A stretch of 46,435 bases of DNA, taken from positions 1 to 46,435 of the forward strand of contig JAFWQT010000097.1 in assembly GCA_017508965.1 (NCBI GenBank), given 5' to 3'. The notes below the pieces were generated by a model, which was not told where the DNA came from, did no database searches, and saw only the letters and a list, made by a program, of their open reading frames with translations. This stretch comes from Prevotella sp. Lineage in GTDB: Bacteria > Bacteroidota > Bacteroidia > Bacteroidales > Bacteroidaceae. The stretch's first letter is position 1; every line of letters starts with the position of its first letter. Positions 1-8,287 of the stretch are shown here, piece by piece. The position numbers and the translations under genes are program-made.

Positions 1-86
1 ACTTCACCGAGTGCGGTCCCGGCAAGGCTCTTCAGGGCATGATTGCCAAAATAAACCGTGAGGTTGCTGCCCACGGCATCGAATAA
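1..86 (+). CDS. fabD: Malonyl-CoA:ACP transacylase, 3' end only
   Basis: The plus strand from base 3 reads FTECGPGKALQGMIAKINRE and ends at a TAA at 84-86. The E-x-GPGK-x-LQG motif followed by a short helix is the C-terminal signature of FabD, which loads malonyl groups onto acyl carrier protein in fatty acid synthesis. Only about 27 residues are inside the window, so the catalytic serine cannot be seen. The stop overlaps the start of the next gene (TAATG), which suggests translational coupling to the amylase, a pairing with no obvious metabolic logic. Confidence 0.8.
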   Translation, partial: FTECGPGKALQGMIAKINREVAAHGIE

Positions 87-1738
87 TGAAAACAGTAATC
101 TATCAAATTTTTACCAGGCTTTTCGGTAACCAGAACACCACTTGCAAAGAGTGGGGAACACTCTCGCAGAACGGTAGTGGAAAACTGAACGATATTGACA
201 CAAAGGTTCTGAAAAGAATCAAGGACATGGGGGTGACGCACGTGTGGTACACGGGCGTCATCCGTCATGCTTCTGTCACCAATTACTCGCGCTATGGTAT
301 TCCCCGCCAGCATCCCGATGTGGTGAAGGGCATCGCCGGTTCGCCCTATGCCATCTCCGACTATTACGACATTGATCCCGACCTGGCCACGAAGGTCAGA
401 AACCGCATGGCAGAGTGGGAGGCTCTCATTGAGCGCACCCACAAGGCCGGACTGAAGGTCGTGATGGACTTCGTGCCCAATCATGTGGCGCGCGAGTATT
501 ATAGTATTGCCAGGCCAGAGGGAGTCAGAGACTTGGGCGAGAACGACAATCAGGACTGGCATTTCTCCACGCAGAACAATTTCTACTATTGCTGGGGGCA
601 GCCGCTCGACCTGAGGGAGTTCCGCCCCGAGCAGACCTACAGCGAGATTCCCGCCAAGGCCACCGGCAACGACCGCTTCACCAGCCGCCCGACGCGCAAC
701 GACTGGTATGAGACCGTGAAACTGAACTACGGCATTGACTATTGTGATGCCGGCGGGCGCTCGGAGCACTACGACCCCATTCCCGACACCTGGAACAAGA
801 TGACCGACATCTTGCTTTTCTGGGCAAAGAAGGGCGTGGATGCCTTCCGCTGCGACATGGCCGAGATGGTGCCGTTAGCCTTCTGGGCATGGGCCACCGA
901 CAAGGTGAAGTTCCGCTATCCCGACATCCAGTTCATTGGCGAGGTCTACAATCCACAGCAGTATCGCAATTACTTAGGTGCCGGTTTCGATTTGCTCTAC
1001 GACAAGGTGGGCATGTACGATTGTCTGCGCGACGTGATTTGCGGTCGCCGGCCAGCGTCTTCCATCACCTACGAATGGCAGGCCACCGACGACATACGCC
1101 AGCACATGCTCTACTTCCTGGAGAACCACGACGAACAGCGTTTGGCCTCCGACTTCTTTGCGGGCGATGCCCGTCGGGGAATCCCCGGCATGATGGTCAG
1201 CGCTTGGCTGCAGCAGAATCCGCTGATGATCTATGCGGGTCAGGAGTTCGGCGAGCGTGGCATGGACAAAGAGGGATTCTCGGGCAAGGACGGCCGCACC
1301 ACGATTTTCGACTATTGGTGTGTGGATACCATCCGCCGCGGATTCTATCATCGCCGCAAGCTGACCGATGCCGAAAAGGCCCTCGAGCAGCAGTACCGGC
1401 AAATAGTGAACCTTACCCAGCGCGAGAAAGCCATCCGCGAGGGACAGTTCTACGACCTGATGTATGCGCAGAGCGTCTGCTTCGACCGTCAGCACGTCTA
1501 TGCTTTTCTGCGCAAGGCAGGCCGCGATTCGCTGCTTATCCTTGTCAATTTCGGGGAGCAAGCCAGCAAGGTCAGCGTGAACATCCCGAAGCATGCCGTT
1601 GATTTCCTCGGTCTGCCCACGGGCGACCTCGTTGCCAAGGAATTGCTCACCGGCGATGACCGTTTCCTGGAACTGATGCCCGACGTTGATTTCCCGCTCA
1701 CCGTTCCCGCACTGGGCGGTGTGGTGCTGAAGTTTTAG
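86..1738 (+). CDS. GH13 alpha-amylase family glycoside hydrolase, cytoplasmic
   Basis: This 550-residue protein shows all four GH13 regions: DFVPNH (128-133), FRCDMAEM with the nucleophile Asp257, GEVY with the acid/base Glu286, and NHDE with the transition-state Asp349. It should cleave or rearrange alpha-1,4-glucan or maltooligosaccharides. There is no signal peptide, so it probably works in the cytoplasm on imported oligosaccharides or stored glycogen. After the (beta/alpha)8 barrel, residues from about 460 resemble the usual GH13 C-terminal beta-sandwich. The ATG at 86 overlaps the fabD stop, and the AlaX-like gene follows after 5 bp, so the three look co-transcribed. The exact specificity (amylase, neopullulanase-like or other) cannot be set from sequence reading alone. 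Confidence 0.9.
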   Translation: MKTVIYQIFTRLFGNQNTTCKEWGTLSQNGSGKLNDIDTKVLKRIKDMGVTHVWYTGVIRHASVTNYSRYGIPRQHPDVVKGIAGSPYAISDYYDIDPDLATKVRNRMAEWEALIERTHKAGLKVVMDFVPNHVAREYYSIARPEGVRDLGENDNQDWHFSTQNNFYYCWGQPLDLREFRPEQTYSEIPAKATGNDRFTSRPTRNDWYETVKLNYGIDYCDAGGRSEHYDPIPDTWNKMTDILLFWAKKGVDAFRCDMAEMVPLAFWAWATDKVKFRYPDIQFIGEVYNPQQYRNYLGAGFDLLYDKVGMYDCLRDVICGRRPASSITYEWQATDDIRQHMLYFLENHDEQRLASDFFAGDARRGIPGMMVSAWLQQNPLMIYAGQEFGERGMDKEGFSGKDGRTTIFDYWCVDTIRRGFYHRRKLTDAEKALEQQYRQIVNLTQREKAIREGQFYDLMYAQSVCFDRQHVYAFLRKAGRDSLLILVNFGEQASKVSVNIPKHAVDFLGLPTGDLVAKELLTGDDRFLELMPDVDFPLTVPALGGVVLKF

Positions 1739-1743
1739 AAAAT

Positions 1744-2244
1744 ATGGAAGACTATATATTAAACGATCACAACAAGGACGAGTTCCCGCCTGCCCATACG
1801 GCCGAGCATCTGCTTAATCAGTTGATGATGAGGATGTTTGGATGCGAGCGTTCGAGCAATGCTCATATCGAGCGCAAGAAGAGTAAGATATCCTATATCC
1901 TCGACCACAAGCCCGACCGAAAGGAGGAACGCGAGATTGAGCGGCAGATGAATGAACTCATCGAGCAGGACTTGCCCGTCACCTTCCAGTTTGTCACGCG
2001 TGCCGAACTCGAAGGAATCGTGATGGAGGCAGAACCCGGCTCGCCCGACTCACGCATTGCCCTCGACCGCTTGCCAGCCGATGCCAGCGACACCATCCGA
2101 CTGGTGCGCATCGGCGACTACGACGTCTGTACCTGCATAGGCAAGCATGTGCGCAGCACCGCACAGATAGGCCGTTTCGAGATGCTGGGCACCAACTGGG
2201 ACAACGACCGCATGGCCTTCCGCATCCGCTACAAGATTGTATAG
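1744..2244 (+). CDS. AlaX-like trans-editing domain protein
   Basis: This 166-residue protein has the metal-binding pattern of the alanyl/threonyl-tRNA synthetase second additional domain: H-x3-H (His18, His22 in AHTAEHLLNQ) and C-x3-H (Cys131, His135 in CTCIGKH). Free-standing members (AlaX type) hydrolyse mischarged Ser- or Gly-tRNA. The protein is about the size of the short AlaX forms and has no signal peptide. The middle part (55-75) is strongly charged and probably helical. It starts 5 bp after the amylase stop, so it is probably read from the same transcript. The family assignment rests on the two zinc motifs; the tRNA specificity is unknown. Confidence 0.75.
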   Translation: MEDYILNDHNKDEFPPAHTAEHLLNQLMMRMFGCERSSNAHIERKKSKISYILDHKPDRKEEREIERQMNELIEQDLPVTFQFVTRAELEGIVMEAEPGSPDSRIALDRLPADASDTIRLVRIGDYDVCTCIGKHVRSTAQIGRFEMLGTNWDNDRMAFRIRYKIV

Positions 2245-2404
2245 GATGCGGGCGGCAATCAGTTTGTAAACTATTTATCCCTGTTTTGCCTTCAAAACTT
2301 GCGCCGAATCAATCAAACAGACAAATGGAGAGATACGGCCGAATTTTGGGCGTTTTCTGCATTTGTCTGACAATCAGTTGGTTAAGTTTTTGGAGGTTTT
2401 CTGC
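2245..2404. other. Gap downstream of the AlaX-like gene, nothing recognised
   Basis: This is the first 160 bases of a 618-base gap. I see no convincing coding frame, RNA gene or strong terminator hairpin here. The rest of the gap holds a tandem repeat and a promoter, listed separately. Short open frames between 2419 and 2814 are repeat-derived or lack any start context and are not called. Confidence 0.5.
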
Positions 2405-2602
2405 ATAGGCTTAATGCCTTGCTTCCACCCATCAGAAACCCTGCTCTTAGGCTTTGGAAGCCCTGTTTCCAGGCTTTAGAAGCCCTTCGTTTAATCATCA
2501 GACGAAGGGCAAAACATCATCCGTTGTCTTCCGAAGTATCATCCATTGCCCTTCAAAGTATCATCCGTTGGCCTCCGAAGTATCATCGGATGCCTTATTT
2601 CT
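2405..2602. repeat. 22-bp-period degenerate tandem array (array A)
   Basis: Seven consecutive 22-base units start at 2449, 2471, 2493, 2515, 2537, 2559 and 2581, with no insertion or deletion between them. Two weaker units precede them from 2405. The first two clear units share AGGCTTT(G/A)GAAGCCC. The last four share ATCATCCG or a close variant and end in CTTCCGAAG-like words. The sequence therefore changes along the array while the period stays fixed. No gene overlaps it. It has the same period as arrays at 9197-9328 and 29515-29690. Confidence 0.85.
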
Positions 2603-2732
2603 GATTGTAATGAGCCAGATTGCGAAAAATCGTTGTCCGTATTTTTCGTTAAAAATCGATAAACAAGTGATTTAAGCTGGTAGTTAATAATATTTAAAAT
2701 CGGGGGAAATACGGTAAATTTTCGCTTGATAT

Positions 2733-2764
2733 TTTGGCATATAGCTACATAATTTGTATATTTG
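2733..2764 (+). promoter_or_regulatory. Bacteroidetes-type promoter for the 2863 gene
   Basis: TTTG at 2733-2736 and TATATTTG at 2757-2764 are separated by 20 bases and match the Bacteroidetes primary sigma consensus TTTG-N19..21-TAnnTTTG. Transcription would start near 2771, leaving a leader of about 90 nt. No obvious Shine-Dalgarno sequence precedes the ATG at 2863. Confidence 0.75.
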
Positions 2765-2862
2765 CCCAAAGAACTTACTAAAATAAGGTCTTGCGCCTCC
2801 CCTTTAAGAGGCACCGCGTGTGAGTAAAGTTAAGTATTAACAAATCAAATTCTATTGTTTTT

Positions 2863-4680
2863 ATGGGTAAATTCTTCAAATGTTTAATTTCACCGTTAAT
2901 GTTTCTGTTGACGATGTACGCACAGGATGTCTGCGCGGCAACGATTACCTACTCGCTTAAGACTCATGTTGACGGCAGAACCATCACGGGCACTGCTAAC
3001 CTGAATGAAGGGGCAACCCTGGAAAGTGGTATGCCTCGCGCCTTATGGCGAGCCAATACTACTTATAAGTATTATAGCGATGTTGAGCTGACACAAGAAA
3101 TCACTGTTGCTCCAGCAACAAACGCTACGGTTTATGTTGATTATGTGTTTGACCCTCCTTTCTTTGTGTCATCTGAGGGAGTGGAGTATTATTACTATTT
3201 TAATGCATACATCACTACTTCTAAGTACTTTCTGTGCGATGATTTGGGTGCTGTGAAGACAAGTGCTTCTGCTTCTGATAAAGCGCATGCTTTATGGGCA
3301 CTATATGGTGATGGTTACTGCGTCAATCTAAAAGCTAAGCAAACAGGCCAATGGCTTACTTACAACACAAGTGCTCCCGTGATAGCAGATGCTCCCATGA
3401 CTACCGGATGGCAGTTGTATGAGAGTTCTTTTACAAATCAGGGGAAAGTGTATGAAACGGTTGTTCTGGGAACCACAAACAACGACAATCAAATTTTGCA
3501 TTATAATAATATGGCCACAGCGCCTAGTACTCCTGGTGTTTCTCATGCAATGGGAAGATTTGTCTTGGAAAATATAACAAATACTGGATGGAATAATGTC
3601 GGGTGGGACAACCATCATAAACTTTACAATACATCTTCTAACTATAGTACTACTGCGTTATCAAATAGCAGTTTCTTCTTTACAGTAGGTACATCTCAAA
3701 ATATCTATTCAACAGTGTGGAGAATCCTCAAGGCCGATGGAACATGGAATCCAGACATTGTAGTTCAGAAAGGAACTGCTGAAACACGGATTGGCATGCC
3801 AACAGGCCAGAATAAATACACGGAGAGAGTAGATTGCAATTATGACCGCTATTACAAGGATGCGACGTTTACAGAGGCAGAGAAATATCCGGATGATTAT
3901 ATGATTCCTGTTACTGGTAATACCATCATATATATAAAGGAGACATACAAAAATGGAGAACCTTTTGTAACCGATCACTGGGTGACGATGGCTCTCTCTT
4001 ATAAAGTGAATGACCTGGTGAATGAGTGGGGCTATGCCTCTGATGGCGTGTCGCCAGCTGTGCGTGTTTTGGAATATTATGATGTTTCTTCAAATGCGAG
4101 CGGAACAAAATATAATCTGAAATTCAGAGAAGTCTATAGCATGGAAGCTGGCAAGCCTTATCTCTTCAAGGCAGATGAGATTCTTGAGGGTAAGTTCTTG
4201 AATCTTCAGAAGTCAAATGCCGACCAGTATCCGCTTCAGGAATCGGATGTTGAGAAAAAAGCTATTCACCTTAGTAGTCTAGAGCATCCGGCATCGCAGG
4301 TGTCGATGAGTGGCACCTATGTGGGTAAGGAGTTGACGGTTCACAGTGATCATCCTGATTTGCTCTATTTCTACTTCGGTTGGGTGTCGTCCACCGACGA
4401 GTATAATTTCTACCGTGTGACAAAAAAGAACGTGCAGATTGGTAAACACCGCTGCTACTTCTATATTGAAGACACAGGAGGTGCATCTGTAGAGGGTGCT
4501 AAGTTCATGCTGATGGATGACTTCGGTGATGTAATCACTTCCGTGGAAGGCATCGATGCCGATAGCTTCATTCAGACTACGGGCCGTATCTATAATCTGA
4601 ACGGACAGATGGTTGGCAACGACCTGCAGAGTCTGCCGAGCGGCATCTATATTGTGAATGGTAAGAAAGTGATGAAGTAA
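2863..4680 (+). CDS. Secreted protein of unknown function with C-terminal sorting-type tail
   Basis: I do not recognise this 605-residue protein. It begins with a signal peptide (residues 1 to about 25, hydrophobic core LISPLMFLLTMYA). The body is rich in Tyr, Thr, Ser and Asn and looks beta-rich, with no catalytic motif that I can identify. The last 35 residues (RIYNLNGQM, then LPSGIYIVNGKKVMK) match the tail on many secreted Prevotella proteins and resemble a type IX secretion sorting domain, so the protein is probably exported to the surface or medium. Similar tails end three enzymes in this window (GH28, M6 protease, CE8). The gene has its own promoter and is followed after 14 bp by a small acidic protein, then a terminator. 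Its codons look more AT-rich than those of the neighbouring genes, which may mean a different origin. Confidence 0.75.
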   Translation: MGKFFKCLISPLMFLLTMYAQDVCAATITYSLKTHVDGRTITGTANLNEGATLESGMPRALWRANTTYKYYSDVELTQEITVAPATNATVYVDYVFDPPFFVSSEGVEYYYYFNAYITTSKYFLCDDLGAVKTSASASDKAHALWALYGDGYCVNLKAKQTGQWLTYNTSAPVIADAPMTTGWQLYESSFTNQGKVYETVVLGTTNNDNQILHYNNMATAPSTPGVSHAMGRFVLENITNTGWNNVGWDNHHKLYNTSSNYSTTALSNSSFFFTVGTSQNIYSTVWRILKADGTWNPDIVVQKGTAETRIGMPTGQNKYTERVDCNYDRYYKDATFTEAEKYPDDYMIPVTGNTIIYIKETYKNGEPFVTDHWVTMALSYKVNDLVNEWGYASDGVSPAVRVLEYYDVSSNASGTKYNLKFREVYSMEAGKPYLFKADEILEGKFLNLQKSNADQYPLQESDVEKKAIHLSSLEHPASQVSMSGTYVGKELTVHSDHPDLLYFYFGWVSSTDEYNFYRVTKKNVQIGKHRCYFYIEDTGGASVEGAKFMLMDDFGDVITSVEGIDADSFIQTTGRIYNLNGQMVGNDLQSLPSGIYIVNGKKVMK

Positions 4681-4694
4681 AGAAAGGAACGACT

Positions 4695-4916
4695 ATGAAA
4701 AAGAAATTCTATATGAAACCCGAGTGCGAATACACCACACTCCTGGGCGGCGAGATATGCGACATGATACAAGCTTCGAAAATCACCGGTTCTACCGATC
4801 AGTCTGACCTTCCAGTGATAGGTGATGGCGGTGATAATGATGACGATGTTCCCCTGCCTTCGGCCAAAGAGTTCGCCAGTCTGTGGTACGAAGAAGAGGA
4901 GGAAGAAGATTATTAA
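4695..4916 (+). CDS. Small acidic protein of unknown function
   Basis: This 73-residue protein starts KKKFYMKPECEYTTLLGGE and ends in a run of acidic residues with an aromatic pair (LWYEEEEEEDY). It has no signal peptide or membrane segment. The layout is a basic N-terminus with a K-P-x-x-E-x-x-x-L pattern, then a Gly/Asp-rich middle, then an A-K-E-F...E/D-rich end. I recall many uncharacterised small Bacteroidales proteins of this kind, often next to secreted proteins; that is memory, not a search. The gene sits 14 bp after the 2863 gene and just before a terminator, so the two form an operon. Two cysteines are not in a recognised motif. Function unknown. Confidence 0.7.
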   Translation: MKKKFYMKPECEYTTLLGGEICDMIQASKITGSTDQSDLPVIGDGGDNDDDVPLPSAKEFASLWYEEEEEEDY

Positions 4917-4940
4917 AAGGAATAGTCCGAAACACAGTAA

Positions 4941-4990
4941 GCACCCTTACGGAACTTGTGAACAACAGTCCGTAAGGGTGCCGTTTTTTT
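4941..4990 (+). terminator. Rho-independent terminator
   Basis: A perfect 13-bp stem (GCACCCTTACGGA at 4941-4953 with its complement at 4969-4981) and a 15-base loop are followed by seven T residues at 4984-4990. The T-run lies on the plus-strand side, so it ends the 2863-4916 operon. The minus-strand side, facing aat, has no T-run. Confidence 0.9.
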
Positions 4991-5013
4991 GATGGCATAT
5001 TGAAGACGAATGA

Positions 5014-5658
5014 CTATTCTTCAGAGAGAATCTTCATGTATTCATCGTAGCTGATATAGCGGCCGCCCATGCTTTTCAGATGGGGCGTCTCCAGTTGGCA
5101 GTCAATCATTCGTCCCCCCTTCTCCGCCATCGTCCGTGCCAGTACGATGAGTGCCAGCTTGCTGGCGCTGGGCACGAGCGAGAACATGCTTTCGCCGAAG
5201 AAGCAGCGGCCCAGCGCCACCCCGTAGAGTCCGCCCACGAGCGTTTCCTCGTCCCATACCTCCACGCTCATCGCAAAGCCCTGCCGGAAAAGTTCCGTGT
5301 AGGCCTCCATCATGTCGTTGCCCAGCCATGCGCCTTCCTCTACGTAGCGCAGGCGGCTGCAGTTGGCTATCACTCCGCCGAAGTCCTGGCCGAAGGTCAC
5401 GCTGTAGCGCTTCTTGTTCATCAGCGTTCGCATGGAGTGTGAGATGTGAATCTCTTCGGGGAAGATCACGAAGCGGTCCATCGGGCAGAACCACAGCGGC
5501 TCGTCGCAGTCGCGAAAGCTGTACCAGGGGAAGATGCCGTAAGAGTAGGCCAGCAGCAGGCGGTCGGTGCTCAGGTCGCCTCCGATGGCAATCAGTCCGT
5601 CGGGGTCACCGTAGTGAGGGTCGGGAAACCACAGGCCGTTGTCCAGTTGTGTTACCAT
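5014..5658 (-). CDS. aat: Leucyl/phenylalanyl-tRNA--protein transferase
   Basis: The 214-residue sequence matches Aat throughout: WFPDP near the start, LIAIGGDLS, LLLAYSYGIFPWY, WLGNDMMEAYTELF, SVEVWDEETLVGGLYGVALGRCFFGESMFS, and the end motif IDCQLETPHLKSMGGRYI. Aat transfers Leu or Phe from tRNA to proteins with an N-terminal Lys or Arg, making a primary destabilising residue. It is cytoplasmic and of the usual length. It is divergent from clpS and clpA, whose products read and degrade such proteins, so the whole N-degron branch is encoded in one place. The start at 5658 is set by the conserved N-terminus; a -7 box ends only 7 bases upstream. Confidence 0.97.
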   Translation of the reverse strand: MVTQLDNGLWFPDPHYGDPDGLIAIGGDLSTDRLLLAYSYGIFPWYSFRDCDEPLWFCPMDRFVIFPEEIHISHSMRTLMNKKRYSVTFGQDFGGVIANCSRLRYVEEGAWLGNDMMEAYTELFRQGFAMSVEVWDEETLVGGLYGVALGRCFFGESMFSLVPSASKLALIVLARTMAEKGGRMIDCQLETPHLKSMGGRYISYDEYMKILSEE

Positions 5659-5665
5659 AATGGCG

Positions 5666-5673
5666 CAAAGGTA
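5666..5673 (-). promoter_or_regulatory. -7 box for aat, near-leaderless
   Basis: On the minus strand this reads TACCTTTG, matching TAnnTTTG. Only 7 bases separate it from the aat start codon, so the transcript would begin at or next to the ATG. No good -33 TTTG is seen at the expected spacing. Confidence 0.5.
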
Positions 5674-5717
5674 TTATTTTTTTCCCGAATGACACACGAA
5701 AACAGAAAAATAATGCT

Positions 5718-5725
5718 TATCTTTG
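5718..5725 (+). promoter_or_regulatory. -7 box for clpS-clpA
   Basis: TATCTTTG matches the Bacteroidetes -7 consensus and lies 28 bases before the clpS ATG. A clear -33 TTTG is not visible. It is back to back with the aat box, about 45 bp away. Confidence 0.5.
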
Positions 5726-5753
5726 CCCTCAGAAATTATTCAGCCAGCCGAAA

Positions 5754-6056
5754 ATGCCCAAAGAGCAATCCAACATTCGCGAGCGGAGCCGCACCGGGAT
5801 CAAGGAGCCGCGCCGCTATAAAGTGACCATCTACAACGACGACTTCACCACCATGGACTTCGTCGTGAAGGTGCTCACCGAGGTGTTTTTCAAGTCGTAC
5901 GTCGAGGCCGAGACGCTCATGCTGCAAGTCCACCGTTCGGGCAAGTCCGTGGTGGGCATCTACAGTCTCGACATTGCCAAGAGCAAGGTGAGGAAGGCCA
6001 CTCAGATGGCGCGCGAGGCAGGCTATCCGCTGCGACTGACTTACGAACCAGAATAG
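5754..6056 (+). CDS. clpS: ClpS adaptor protein
   Basis: This 100-residue protein has the ClpS core: a short charged N-terminal arm, then the conserved KVTIYNDDFTTMDFVV, in which the N-D-D-x-T-T-M-x-F-V residues form the pocket that binds hydrophobic N-terminal residues, and a C-terminal part ending with MAREAGYPLRLTYEPE. It delivers N-degron substrates to the Clp ATPase. It lies 10 bp before clpA, is certainly co-transcribed with it, and is divergent from aat. Length and start agree with the family. Confidence 0.96.
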   Translation: MPKEQSNIRERSRTGIKEPRRYKVTIYNDDFTTMDFVVKVLTEVFFKSYVEAETLMLQVHRSGKSVVGIYSLDIAKSKVRKATQMAREAGYPLRLTYEPE

Positions 6057-6066
6057 AAAGGAGAAA

Positions 6067-8283
6067 ATGCCAGAAATCAATAATACCCCCTTTGCTGCCA
6101 GTCTGTTGCAGGCCACGATGCAGAAATGCATGGCCCTGCACCACCAGTTTGTCATGCCCGAGCACATGCTCAGCGCCCTGCTCGACGATTCCGTCTTCCT
6201 GGCGGTCATCGACTACTATGCCGATTTGGCCGTGCTCACCGACGAGATGGAGAAACACCTGAAGTCCATCGAGCGCGTTCCCCAGGGAGCCGACTATTCG
6301 CCCGAGCCTTCGGTACAGATGGAGGAACTGGTCAATGCCGCCTACAATATGGTGGTCTTCTCCAGCGCCGGCAGTCTCGACGTGCCCCATCTCGTAAGGG
6401 CGCTGCTCAAGATGGAAGACTCGTGGGCCTGCTACTTGCTGAAGAAGCACCTTGGCGACAGCGAGGAAGACTTCATGGGCGATCTCATTGAAGCCTACGA
6501 AGACTGCGAGGAGAGCGACGGCGAGATGGACGACGACTACGAGGGCGACGAAAAGCCCGACGCCCACCAGTGGCAGCGGTTGGTCACCTGCCTGAACGAC
6601 ACCCTCGACAGCCATCATCCGCTCATCGGCCGCGAGGAGGAACTCCGCCGCACCATCCAGGTGCTCTGCCGAAAGGAGAAGAACAACCCGCTCCATGTGG
6701 GCGAGCCCGGCGTGGGCAAGACTGCATTGGTCTACGGCCTCACGGCACTTATCGCCAGCGGCAAGGTGCCCGAGCGGCTCCAGGGGTGCAAGGTCTATCA
6801 GATGGACCTCGGCTCGATGCTTGCCGGTACGCAGTTTCGCGGCGACTTCGAGAAGCGCATCAAGCAGGTCATGGAGGGCGTACGCAAGCAGGGCAAGGCC
6901 ATCGTCTACATCGACGAGATACACAACCTGGTGGGAGCCGGTCGCACAGCCGAGGGCTCCATGGATGCCAGCAACATGCTCAAGCCCTATCTCGAGGCCG
7001 GCGACATCCGTTTCATCGGCAGCACTACCTACGAGGAATACAACCGCTACTTCTCGAAATCGAAAGGCATCGTGCGCCGCTTCCAGCAAATCGACATTGC
7101 CGAGCCCTCCGTCAGCGAGGCCGTCGTCATCCTGAAGGGACTGCAGAAGAAATACGAGGAATACCACCATGTGAAATACCGCGCTGATGCCGTGGAGTAT
7201 GCCGTCACGGCCAGCGCCAAATACGTCAACGAGCGCTTCCTGCCCGACAAGGCCATCGACCTCATAGACGAGGCCGGAGCCTACTGCGAGATAAACGGCA
7301 GGGACGTTGTCGACAAGAAACTCATCGGCGAAATCCTGCAGCGCGTCTGCAAAGTCGATGCCGTGGCACTTAAGGACGACAGTCATGCCCAGCTGAAAAC
7401 CCTCCAGAAGCGCATCCTCAGCCGTGTCTATGGTCAGGACGAGGCTGTGCGCCAGGTGGTCGAGGCCGTGCAGATGGCCAAGGCCGGGCTCACCGACGAC
7501 AACAAGCCCCTGGCCTCGCTGCTCTTTGTGGGTCCCACGGGCGTGGGCAAGACCGAGGTGGCGCGCGTGCTCTCGCAGGAACTCGGCATCCAGCTGGTGC
7601 GCTTCGACATGAGCGAATACACCGAGAAGCACACCGTGGCCAAGCTCATCGGCTCGCCCGCGGGCTATGTGGGTTACGAAGACGGTGGACTGCTCACCGA
7701 TGCCATCCGAAAGACGCCCAACTGCGTGCTGCTGCTCGACGAGATAGAGAAGGCCCACAGCGACATCTACAACATCCTGCTACAGGTGATGGACTATGCC
7801 TCGCTCACCGACAATAAGGGCCGCAAGGCCGACTTCCGCAACGTGGTGGTCATCATGACCTCCAATGCCGGGGCCCAGTATGCAGGCCAGAGCGTGGGAT
7901 TTGCCTCGCAGTCGAGTAGGGGAGAGGCCATGCTCAAGCAGGTCAAGAAAACCTTCAAGCCCGAGTTCATTAACCGTCTCACCGGTACCGTGGTGTTCCA
8001 CGACATGGACCTCACCATGGCCGGGCTCATTCTCGACAAGAAGCTGCGCGAGTTGCACGAGAAGCTGCAGCAGAAGAACGTCACACTGCGCCTCACCCCC
8101 GAGGCCCGTGCCTGGCTGCTCAGTCTGGGATTCACCCGCGAGTATGGAGCCCGCGAGATGGACCGCGTGATAGGCAACCGACTGAAGCCGCTGCTCATGC
8201 GCGAGATACTTTTTGGCAAACTGAAGAAGGGCGGCACGGCCCTTGTCGGCTTGCACAATGATAACCTGATGATAAAACTGTAG
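6067..8283 (+). CDS. clpA: ATP-dependent Clp protease ATP-binding subunit ClpA
   Basis: The 738-residue protein has a Clp N-domain (about 1-140), an acidic linker (about 150-175), and two AAA+ modules. Walker A is at 212-219 (GEPGVGKT) with Walker B IDEIH (282-286), and again at 489-496 (GPTGVGKT) with DEIEKAH from 558. There is no long coiled-coil M-domain between the modules, which sets it apart from ClpB and ClpC. A VGF tripeptide at 610-612 sits where ClpA and ClpX carry their IGL/IGF ClpP-docking loop, so it should unfold substrates into ClpP. ClpP is not encoded in this window. The upstream clpS and divergent aat support a role in N-degron degradation. Confidence 0.95.
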   Translation: MPEINNTPFAASLLQATMQKCMALHHQFVMPEHMLSALLDDSVFLAVIDYYADLAVLTDEMEKHLKSIERVPQGADYSPEPSVQMEELVNAAYNMVVFSSAGSLDVPHLVRALLKMEDSWACYLLKKHLGDSEEDFMGDLIEAYEDCEESDGEMDDDYEGDEKPDAHQWQRLVTCLNDTLDSHHPLIGREEELRRTIQVLCRKEKNNPLHVGEPGVGKTALVYGLTALIASGKVPERLQGCKVYQMDLGSMLAGTQFRGDFEKRIKQVMEGVRKQGKAIVYIDEIHNLVGAGRTAEGSMDASNMLKPYLEAGDIRFIGSTTYEEYNRYFSKSKGIVRRFQQIDIAEPSVSEAVVILKGLQKKYEEYHHVKYRADAVEYAVTASAKYVNERFLPDKAIDLIDEAGAYCEINGRDVVDKKLIGEILQRVCKVDAVALKDDSHAQLKTLQKRILSRVYGQDEAVRQVVEAVQMAKAGLTDDNKPLASLLFVGPTGVGKTEVARVLSQELGIQLVRFDMSEYTEKHTVAKLIGSPAGYVGYEDGGLLTDAIRKTPNCVLLLDEIEKAHSDIYNILLQVMDYASLTDNKGRKADFRNVVVIMTSNAGAQYAGQSVGFASQSSRGEAMLKQVKKTFKPEFINRLTGTVVFHDMDLTMAGLILDKKLRELHEKLQQKNVTLRLTPEARAWLLSLGFTREYGAREMDRVIGNRLKPLLMREILFGKLKKGGTALVGLHNDNLMIKL

Positions 8284-8287
8284 AGAT

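Noticed and set aside
2539-2814. Small open frames in the 2245-2862 gap
   Set aside because: They pass through the 22-bp repeat and the promoter, have unlike composition and no start context.
5917-7758. 613-codon minus-strand open frame
   Set aside because: It is antisense to clpS/clpA, whose products match well-known families over their full length. The frame is a by-product of the GC-rich codon use.
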